Shown: piece by piece, positions 1 through 4,441 of the stretch
How the letters are laid out: the number at the start of each line of letters is the position of its first letter
Position numbering within the stretch: position 1 is the first letter of the stretch
Assembly (NCBI GenBank): GCA_034660735.1
Contig: JAYEJQ010000059.1
Location: 1-9,428 of the forward strand
Reading direction: 5' to 3'
DNA: 9,428 bases
DNA from: JAGLTA01 sp034660735
GTDB taxonomy: Bacteria > Patescibacteriota > Patescibacteriia > JAACEG01
Notes under the pieces: generated by a model
Seen by the model: the letters and a program-made list of their open reading frames with translations, nothing else
Told to the model about the DNA's origin: nothing
The model's database searches: none
Position numbers and translations under genes: made by a program

Positions 1-3
1 TTA

Positions 4-157
4 ACCCATAGCCCATAGCCCATAACCCATAACTCATAACCCATAACTCATAACTCATAACCCATAACCCATAACCCATAACTCATAACTTGTAACTTGT
101 AACTTGTAACTTGTAACTCATAACTTGTAACTTGTAACTTGTAACTTATAACTTGTA
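4..157. repeat. Heptamer tandem array (22 units of ACYYRTA type) upstream of four-helix-bundle gene
   Basis: There are 22 consecutive 7-bp units with no spacers. The distal units are mainly ACCCATA (two GCCCATA) and ACTCATA, and from position 88 they are mostly ACTTGTA. The units drift gradually: variable bases are confined to positions 3-5, while the outer A, C, T and A are nearly constant. One unit, ACTTATA at 144-150, is unique and takes part in the best inverted match with the downstream array. The array ends 6 bp before the ATG at 164, so it occupies the entire place of a normal leader. The window begins within or at the edge of the array, so its true left end may lie outside. Confidence 0.95.
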
Positions 158-163
158 ATTTTT

Positions 164-514
164 ATGTTTCATGATGATTTGAAATTAAAAATGGATAATT
201 ATGTTCATCTGGTTTATAAAGTTACTAAGGATTTTCCGCGAGATGAATTGTATGGTGTAACTTCACAGTTGAGAAGATCGGCGCTTTCTGTAATTTTGAA
301 TTATATTGAAGGTTATGCAAGAAAAAGCAATAAAGTAAAAGTATATAAAAATTTCCTAGAAATTTCCTACGGGTCATTAAAAGAATCAAAATATCTTTTA
401 CATTTTTCTTTGACAGAAAATTATATGAGCATAAATGATTACAAAGAAGCAATGAAATTAGCGGAGGATATTGGCGCAATGCTTTGGAGCACAATTTCAA
501 AGATTAAATTCTAA
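164..514 (+). CDS. Four-helix-bundle protein (S23 / 23S rRNA intervening-sequence / Avd-like family)
   Basis: This 116-residue protein has the size of the S23/IVP four-helix-bundle family. The family hallmark is clear: FPRDELYGVTSQLRRS at residues 24-39, followed by a helix with the N-x-x-EG-x-x-R signature (N46, EG 49-50, R53), and later LEISYGSLKESKYLL. Known relatives are encoded in intervening sequences of bacterial 23S rRNA, and a structural relative (Avd) assists diversity-generating retroelements. Many others have no known role and may bind nucleic acid. The ATG at 164 lies 6 bp after the heptamer array with no Shine-Dalgarno; M10 (ATG at 191) is an alternative. The stop codon (512-514) lies inside the first unit of an inverted downstream heptamer array. 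No rRNA or reverse transcriptase is adjacent, so the function is unassigned. Confidence 0.9.
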   Translation: MFHDDLKLKMDNYVHLVYKVTKDFPRDELYGVTSQLRRSALSVILNYIEGYARKSNKVKVYKNFLEISYGSLKESKYLLHFSLTENYMSINDYKEAMKLAEDIGAMLWSTISKIKF

Positions 515-540
515 GTTCCAAGTTCTAAGTTATACGTTAC
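504..540. repeat. Downstream inverted heptamer array (CTAAGTT type)
   Basis: CTAAGTT, CCAAGTT, CTAAGTT and ATACGTT follow each other at 511-538, and a degenerate unit TTAAATT (504-510) reaches into the last codons of the four-helix-bundle gene. Their reverse complements (AACTTAG, AACTTGG, AACGTAT) match the AACTTGT/AACTTAT phase of the upstream array, so the two arrays are inverted relative to each other. The longest match is 527-540 against 141-154 (GTAACTTATAACTT, 13 of 14). Confidence 0.8.
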
Positions 541-671
541 TCTCATTTGCCAATATTCTAAAAATTTTACGATTTGACAATCAGGTTTTTTCAAGAAACT
601 CATAGAGGAAATATAAAAGTGATTAGCGTTTTTTTATTATAACACAACAAGCGAGTTTATTTAAAACATAC

Positions 672-700
672 TTGACATTATATTCAATATAGTGTAAATT
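672..700 (+). promoter_or_regulatory. Promoter of the AAA_14 ATPase gene with palindrome in the spacer
   Basis: A perfect -35 TTGACA (672-677) is followed 17 bp later by TAAATT (695-700, 4 of 6 matches to TATAAT). The spacer holds a 13-bp palindrome with an odd centre, TATATTCAATATA (679-691), which could be an operator. The -10 touches the ATG at 701, so transcription would begin near 707, which is itself an in-frame ATG. That would make the message leaderless. The -35 is strong evidence and the -10 is weaker. Confidence 0.5.
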
Positions 701-1954
701 ATGATTATGAATAACAAGTTATACCGAAGAAAAATCGTTGAACAGATAGATAAATTTCTAGATTCCAAAGAAATTATTGTTTTGCATGGAGCCAGGCAGG
801 TGGGAAAAACTTCTATTATGCTTTATCTGATTGATAAGCTTAAAAAGCAAAATCAGAGAAATCAAATTTTTTATTTTGATTTGGAAATTTCCCGCTTTTT
901 AGAATTAGTCAATTCAGGATTTGAGCAATTCTATGATTATTTATTGACTAAAGGATATAAAAAAGAAGAAAAGGCGTATGTTTTCATTGACGAAATTCAA
1001 CACTTGGACGATCCCAGTAATTTTTTAAAACTATTTCATGACAACTATAGCGATAAAATTAAATTGACAGTTTCCGGTTCGTCAAGTTTTGAAATTAAAA
1101 ATAAATTTAAAGATTCATTAGTCGGGAGAACGGTTAATTTTGAAATTTGGCCCCTGGATTTTGAAGAATTCTTATTGTTTAAAAATAAACAGTATAATTT
1201 GTCCGTAAAAAATTTTCCGGAAGCGGTTAATCAGGAGTTGAATAAATTATACAGAGACTATGTTTTGTATGGAGGTTATCCGCAAATTGTTTTAGAGGAT
1301 GATGTTGAAAAAAAAGAAATTTATTTAAATCAGATTATAGACACTTACATAAAAAAAGATATTCGCGATTTGGCGAAGATTAGAAATATTGATAAATTTA
1401 ATAAGTTGATTCAAGTATTAGCCGCTCAAAGCGGAAATATGTTAAATGTTTTGGAGCTTGCTAATACAGTCGATCTTTCCCGACAAACCGTTGAAGAATA
1501 TTTATTTCTTTTGGAAAATACTTATATTATAAAATTAGTCAGCCCTTTTCATAAAAATTTGCGCTCGGAATTATTTAAAAAACCGAAAGTGTATTTGGTT
1601 GATCATGGAATCGCCAACCTACTGGCTTTTAAAACTTTTCCTGAAGTTATTTCCGGAAGCATTTTTGAAACAGCGATTTTTAGCGATTTATTAAAGAGGC
1701 GTAAAAAATCGCTAATATATTTTTGGCGAACATCAACGGGACAGGAAATTGATTTTGTTGTCGGGAAAAAAGATTTAATTTTGATTGAGGTAAAATTAAA
1801 CGCAAACTCCTCGAAATTAGGGAATTTGAAGTTTTTTATAGAAAAATATAAACGCGGAAAAGGATATCTAGTGTTTTTGGACGGCAAAGCAAGAGAGACA
1901 AAACACGGGGTCAGATTTATTTATCCTTGGCAGTTGGAAACAATTTTAAATTAA
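701..1954 (+). CDS. AAA_14-type ATPase with C-terminal DUF4143 domain
   Basis: This 417-residue protein has the two-part architecture of the AAA_14/DUF4143 family. An N-terminal P-loop ATPase carries Walker A GARQVGKTS (30-38), Walker B YVFIDEIQHL (93-102), an SGSSS sensor stretch near 125 and the GR-x-x-x-FEIWPLDFEEFL block near 143-159. The DUF4143 part includes a YIKKDIRDL segment and a winged-helix-like stretch (ELANTVDLSRQTVEEYLFLL). The C-terminal residues E323, D351 and E363-V-K365 (IEVKL) resemble a PD-(D/E)XK nuclease fold. The family is abundant in archaea and CPR bacteria and its biological role is poorly known; cargo, defence or transposon-like roles have been suggested. The first ATG is 701, but the promoter position favours ATG 707 (M3). 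The gene stands alone and appears full length. Confidence 0.92.
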   Translation: MIMNNKLYRRKIVEQIDKFLDSKEIIVLHGARQVGKTSIMLYLIDKLKKQNQRNQIFYFDLEISRFLELVNSGFEQFYDYLLTKGYKKEEKAYVFIDEIQHLDDPSNFLKLFHDNYSDKIKLTVSGSSSFEIKNKFKDSLVGRTVNFEIWPLDFEEFLLFKNKQYNLSVKNFPEAVNQELNKLYRDYVLYGGYPQIVLEDDVEKKEIYLNQIIDTYIKKDIRDLAKIRNIDKFNKLIQVLAAQSGNMLNVLELANTVDLSRQTVEEYLFLLENTYIIKLVSPFHKNLRSELFKKPKVYLVDHGIANLLAFKTFPEVISGSIFETAIFSDLLKRRKKSLIYFWRTSTGQEIDFVVGKKDLILIEVKLNANSSKLGNLKFFIEKYKRGKGYLVFLDGKARETKHGVRFIYPWQLETILN

Positions 1955-2003
1955 TCAATAGCGCGCAAACCGCGGGCGCAAATTTTAAGAAATTATTACT
2001 ATT

Positions 2004-2036
2004 AGATATTTTGTGTTTGATAAATACAAAATATCT
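2004..2036. promoter_or_regulatory. Long inverted repeat (candidate operator) over a promoter
   Basis: AGATATTTTGT (2004-2014) and ACAAAATATCT (2026-2036) are perfect 11-bp inverted repeats. The three pairs 2016-2018/2022-2024 continue the symmetry inward after one mismatch, leaving a 3-nt centre. The repeat covers the -35 TTGATA (2017-2022) and most of the spacer of the promoter at 2017-2044. No T-run follows on the + strand, so it is a better operator than terminator. It precedes a broken winged-helix gene, which fits an autoregulated repressor; that link is inferred. Confidence 0.55.
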
Positions 2037-2044
2037 GATATAAT
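2017..2044 (+). promoter_or_regulatory. Sigma70-type promoter upstream of the winged-helix remnant
   Basis: The -35 is TTGATA (2017-2022, 5 of 6) and the -10 is a perfect TATAAT (2039-2044), with a 16-bp spacer. Expected transcription start is near 2051, about 22 nt before the ATG at 2073. A second TATAAT lies at 2090-2095, inside a repeated GATATAATGT (2037-2046 and 2088-2097), but it has no good -35. Confidence 0.6.
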
Positions 2045-2072
2045 GTATTTATAATAAAATAATGCTGAATTT

Positions 2073-2251
2073 ATGAGCATAATCAGAGATATAATGTTGC
2101 AAGCGAAAAAATATCTGAAATCAGATGAAATATTTTAAATGTTTCTAAAAGAACAGCAATTAGACTGATAAATTCTTTAATAAATATTGGAATTTTAAAA
2201 GCTAAAGAAGAGGGAAGGAAGAAATTTTATGTTTTATCAATAAGTTATTAA
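2073..2251 (+). pseudogene. Winged-helix DNA-binding protein remnant, frameshifted
   Basis: Two short open stretches in adjacent frames join into one winged-helix-like product. From ATG 2073 the first frame gives MSIIRDIMLQAKKYLKSDEIF and then TAA at 2136. The second frame, open from 2129 to the TAA at 2249-2251, continues with VSKRTAIRLINSLINIGILK and a wing-like EEGRKKFYVL. The helix-turn-helix pattern (S-K-R-T-A-I-R-L-I-N-S-L, then GILK and a K/R-rich wing) resembles the wHTH often found at the C-terminus of Fic proteins or in small regulators. The break lies around 2129-2138 in an AT run, so a sequencing error or a true mutation are both possible. The good promoter and operator-like palindrome in front suggest it was, or is, a small autoregulated regulator. 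Confidence 0.5.
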
Positions 2252-2255
2252 TTAA

Positions 2256-2290
2256 TGGCACGTAAAGTGGCACGCAAGTGGCACGCAAAG
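2256..2290. repeat. Three tandem TGGCACG(C/T)AA(A)G repeats
   Basis: The units TGGCACGTAAAG (2256-2267), TGGCACGCAAG (2268-2278) and TGGCACGCAAAG (2279-2290) run head to tail, 12, 11 and 12 bp long. They lie just upstream of the secreted-protein start at 2300, about one helical turn apart, which would suit cooperative protein binding. They can be read in frame as MARKVARKWHAKH, but the true start is more likely ATG 2300, directly before a standard signal peptide. Confidence 0.7.
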
Positions 2291-2397
2291 CATATCTCTA
2301 TGAAAAATTTCAAATTAAAAATAATTAATATTTTTGTTATGGCGGTAATAGTAACAACTGTTTTTACTTTGTCTGTTTTCGCTTCTTCAACTGACGG

Positions 2398-2430
2398 TCT
2401 CCGACTCTACGAGTCGATAGACTCGGAGAG
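2398..2430. repeat. 33-bp palindromic insert in the surface-protein gene
   Basis: The insert begins TCTCCGA-c-TCTA and ends TAGA-c-TCGGAGA. This forms a 12-position stem with one C-C mismatch and an 8-nt loop (2410-2417), plus one extra G at 2430. Its length is exactly 33 bp, so it adds 11 codons (LRLYESIDSER) without a frameshift between GACGG and AACTATAG. 18 of its 33 bases are G or C, far above the surrounding DNA. A related core recurs at 2474-2505. Confidence 0.8.
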
Positions 2431-2459
2431 AACTATAGATTCAACATATAAATACGCTT

Positions 2460-2519
2460 GGTCTCCGACCCTATCTCCGATTCTGACGAATCTGAGATTC
2501 GGAGAACTGGTCGTAGACC
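2460..2519. repeat. Nested palindrome: same core inside a second inverted repeat
   Basis: The outer arms GGTCTcCGACC (2460-2470) and GGTCGtAGACC (2509-2519) pair at 10 of 11 positions. Inside, TCTCCGA-t-TCT (2474-2484) pairs with AGA-t-TCGGAGA (2495-2505), the same 7+1+3 design as the element at 2398-2430. The element follows TGG of the surface-protein YAWS codons and ends the reading frame. A purine-rich GGAGGGGGAG (2521-2530) lies just after it and 17 bp before the GIY-YIG start codon. Confidence 0.8.
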
Positions 2520-2547
2520 CGGAGGGGGAGAAAATATTTTAATAATT

Positions 2548-3046
2548 ATGTATTTTGTTTATCTCTTACAAAGTCTAAAAGACAAAAAATATTATATTGG
2601 GCAAACAGATAATATGCAAGAACGACTAAAAAAACATAACGACGGAGAAGTTGAATCTACTAGAAATAGAGCTCCTTTTAGATTGGTTGGCAATGAGGAA
2701 TATAAAACAAGAAATGAAGCGAGGTGGAAAGAACACAGTCTTAAAAAAAGCGCATGGCAACGAAAGAAATTTTTTGAGAAGTTCATTGTCTTTTTGATAA
2801 TTTTTATAGGTATTCCTTTTATTGCTCTGGCTTCGGTTACTGATGGGACTATAGACAATACCTATAAGTATGCGTGGTCGGAAAATACCGGCTGGGTGAA
2901 TTTCGGCTGTGATAATTGTGATGTTCATATCACAGATTCCGGGCTGTCTGGCTACGCTTTAAGTGAAACTATTGGCTGGATAAATCTAAATAATGTAATA
3001 AATGACGGCGCGGGAAATTTATCCGGTTACGCTTGGTCTGAGAATA
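2548..3046 (+). CDS. GIY-YIG nuclease domain fused to signal peptide and YAWSE repeats (5' part, runs into the gap)
   Basis: Residues 1-78 are a small URI/Slx1-type GIY-YIG nuclease: VYLL (4-7), YYIG (15-18), catalytic R26 in ERLKKHN, and E62 in RWKEHSLKK at the place of the metal-binding Glu. The frame continues without a stop into a basic stretch, RKKFFEK, and a hydrophobic segment FIVFLIIFIGIPFIALA (79-95) ending in an ALA signal-peptidase site, then TDGTIDNTYKYAWSENTGW and further repeats (cores at 108, 136 and 161). I see no ATG, GTG or TTG that would let the secreted part start on its own before its hydrophobic core. The protein is either a true fusion or the product of a rearrangement that replaced the original 5' end. 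The ORF can be opened earlier with TTG 2458, but ATG 2548 starts the domain properly. It joins the CDS at 3147-4232 once the gap is collapsed. Confidence 0.75.
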
Positions 3047-3273
3047 NNNNNNNNNNNNNNNNNNNNNNNNNNNNNNNNNNNNNNNNNNNNNNNNNNNNNN
3101 NNNNNNNNNNNNNNNNNNNNNNNNNNNNNNNNNNNNNNNNNNNNNNGATGTTCATATCACAGATTCCGGGCTGTCTGGCTACGCTTTAAGTGAAACTATT
3201 GGCTGGATAAATCTAAATAATGTAATAAATGACGGCGCGGGAAATTTATCCGGTTACGCTTGGTCTGAGAATA
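2920..3273. repeat. Identical 127-bp copies on both sides of the scaffold gap
   Basis: Positions 2920-3046 and 3147-3273 are identical over 127 bp. The first copy ends exactly at the gap and the second begins exactly after it. 127 is a common maximum k-mer length in de Bruijn assemblers, where neighbouring contigs share exactly k bases. The pair is therefore probably one genomic copy written twice. Confidence 0.85.
3047..3146. other. 100-N scaffold gap
   Basis: Exactly 100 undetermined bases occur here, the conventional filler for a gap of unknown size. The gap interrupts the YAWSE-repeat gene and causes an artificial frame change between its two halves. Confidence 0.99.
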
Positions 3274-4232
3274 CAGGTTACATAAATTTTAATCCGACCA
3301 ATGGCGGAGTGATTATCAATTCTTCAGGAGAGTTTACTGGTTCAGCTTTAAGCGAAACTATTGGCTGGATTGTTTTTGATAATTGCGATTATCAGGTTAA
3401 AACCGATTGGCGGCCGCAAAGCGCCAGGGTTTGCGTTTCTTGGACATATTCTGATTGGAGCAGTTGTTCTAATGGCCAGCAAACCAGAACTATTATTTCA
3501 TCGTCTCCTGCCGGCTGTAGCGGCGGCAGTCCGGTTTTAAGTCAAAGTTGTTCTTCCGGTGGCGGAGGAGGCGGTTTGCCGCCCAGAGCGTATAACCCGC
3601 CAAACCCTCCTTTATCGTCTCAAGACAATCCTGAAGGCGAATTTAAAATAATAATCAACAACGGCGAGCAATCCACTAATAGTTTAACAGTAAATCTAAA
3701 GTTATTTGCAGGCAAAGACACGACAAGAATGTCAATTTCAAATAATTCTGATTTTAAAAACGCCAGCATTATCCCGTATCAGGAAACAATAATTTGGATG
3801 TTAAACAACGAGATTGATTTTATTTCAGATTCTTGCAAAGACATCGCGATTTACGCAAAATTTTACACAGAATACGGCGTTGCTTCGGAAGTCGCGGTTG
3901 CGAAAATAACGTTAGCGCAAGAAACCCAAAATCAAAAATCTAAAACAGATCAGAAAAATTTCGCTTACAGCCGAGAGCGATTAAAATCTTTACCTGAAGA
4001 GCAGAATACAGCAAAAGAATTAAAGCAAGAATTAGAAAATCATTATGGCAAAAACAGAATACCTGTCCATAAGAAACACTGGCACACAATTGTCAACTCT
4101 TATGTCTATGGAAATTATCCAATCAATGCGATAACTCAGGCGATTAAATTCGGAGGCAAAACCGTTCATCCAAGCATTCCTTTTTCTGCATGGAAAAAGG
4201 CAGGTGATTATTCAGAATGGATAAATAAATAA
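3147..4232 (+). CDS. Surface protein 3' part: YAWSE repeats, TSP1-like module, C-terminal domain (5' end in the gap)
   Basis: The frame is open from the first base after the gap, so the ATG at 3309 is only an internal Met. In collapsed numbering (485 residues in total), YAWSE-type repeats with cores near 108, 136, 161 and 190 alternate AWSEN and ALSET. A thrombospondin-1-like Cys-rich module follows (C220-C259, with SDWSSCSNGQQTRT), then a Gly/Pro linker (about 262-283). Next is a beta-rich Ig-like domain (about 287-380, with TRMSISNNSDFKNA and IYAKFYTEYGVASEV), a charged linker and a C-terminal module (424-485, YGKNRIPVHKKHW, SYVYGNYPINAI, IKFGGKTVHPSIP) of a kind I associate with CPR secreted proteins. 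The product is probably displayed on or released from the cell surface. No LPXTG motif or C-terminal membrane anchor is visible. The ligand is unknown. Confidence 0.8.
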   Translation, partial: DVHITDSGLSGYALSETIGWINLNNVINDGAGNLSGYAWSENTGYINFNPTNGGVIINSSGEFTGSALSETIGWIVFDNCDYQVKTDWRPQSARVCVSWTYSDWSSCSNGQQTRTIISSSPAGCSGGSPVLSQSCSSGGGGGGLPPRAYNPPNPPLSSQDNPEGEFKIIINNGEQSTNSLTVNLKLFAGKDTTRMSISNNSDFKNASIIPYQETIIWMLNNEIDFISDSCKDIAIYAKFYTEYGVASEVAVAKITLAQETQNQKSKTDQKNFAYSRERLKSLPEEQNTAKELKQELENHYGKNRIPVHKKHWHTIVNSYVYGNYPINAITQAIKFGGKTVHPSIPFSAWKKAGDYSEWINK

Positions 4233-4259
4233 CTAACTAAATAATACAATTTTAATTTT

Positions 4260-4436
4260 ATGCCAAAAGTAGACCAAGATCTTTGTATCGGGTGCGGAAT
4301 GTGCGAAAATATTTGTCCTGAAGTTTTTGAATTAAGCGATGCAAGCAAGGCTTGCGTTAAGCAGAATATTCCTTCTAAAAGCGAATGTATTCAGGAAGCT
4401 ATTGATTCTTGCCCGTCGCAGGCTATAACTAAATAA
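4260..4436 (+). CDS. Single-cluster [4Fe-4S] ferredoxin, 58 aa
   Basis: The 58 residues have the layout of short bacterial monocluster ferredoxins such as that of Thermotoga maritima. C9-x2-C12-x2-C15 plus C51-P would bind one [4Fe-4S] cluster, and C19 and C43 stand where the family has a disulfide; C32 is extra. It would be a cytosolic low-potential electron carrier. The start is the only ATG that keeps the N-terminal strand. It lies 27 bp after the surface-protein stop with no Shine-Dalgarno, and the gene ends 5 bp before the kinase start, so the two are probably cotranscribed. Its redox partner is not in the window. Confidence 0.92.
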   Translation: MPKVDQDLCIGCGMCENICPEVFELSDASKACVKQNIPSKSECIQEAIDSCPSQAITK

Positions 4437-4441
4437 AATTT

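Larger units (their letters stand above)
2300..2542 (+). pseudogene. Truncated secreted surface protein (YAWSE-repeat family), broken by palindromic elements
   Basis: From ATG 2300 there is an 80-codon ORF. A signal peptide (K-rich start, hydrophobic core IFVMAVIVTTVFTLSVFA, cleavage probably after VFA) is followed by STDG, an 11-residue insert, then TIDSTYKYAWS. The same TDGTID-x-TYKYAWS block, at clearly lower DNA identity, begins the mature part of the gene at 2548-4232, so the two are paralogues. Removing the insert (2398-2430) restores the family sequence. After YAWS, where the family continues with ENTGW, the reading frame enters a second palindrome (2460-2519) and stops at 2542. A longer reading from ATG 2255 is possible but would bury the signal peptide. 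What remains is a signal peptide plus about 20 mature residues. Confidence 0.7.

Noticed and set aside
4..157. CRISPR array or telomere-like repeat
   Set aside because: The 7-bp units are contiguous with no spacers, no Cas genes are present, and the unit drifts gradually. It is a microsatellite-like array, and nothing suggests a linear chromosome end.
164..514. rRNA intervening sequence or diversity-generating retroelement
   Set aside because: The protein family fits either, but no 23S rRNA sequence flanks it, and no reverse transcriptase, template repeat or variable repeat is seen in the window.
1961..1984. Rho-independent terminator after the ATPase
   Set aside because: GCGC (1961-1964) and GCGC (1976-1979) can pair, but the stem is short with a G-G mismatch, and the following AAATTTT is a weak tract. 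It is too poor to call.
2126..2128. TGA recoded as an amino acid (Gracilibacteria/SR1 code)
   Set aside because: The in-frame TGA lies only in the degraded winged-helix trace. All intact genes use TGG for Trp and have no internal TGA, and TGA ends the 106-aa gene.
2458..2547. Upstream TTG start extending the GIY-YIG ORF
   Set aside because: The extra 30 codons translate the palindrome and its flank, with no similarity to GIY-YIG N-termini. ATG 2548 begins the domain exactly.
3002..3193. Short ORF running through the N gap
   Set aside because: It exists only because Ns are read as open. Its ends are out-of-frame translations of the repeat.
3309..3311. ATG 3309 as the real start of the surface protein
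   Set aside because: The same frame is open back to the gap and encodes YAWSE repeats, so this is an internal position, not a start.
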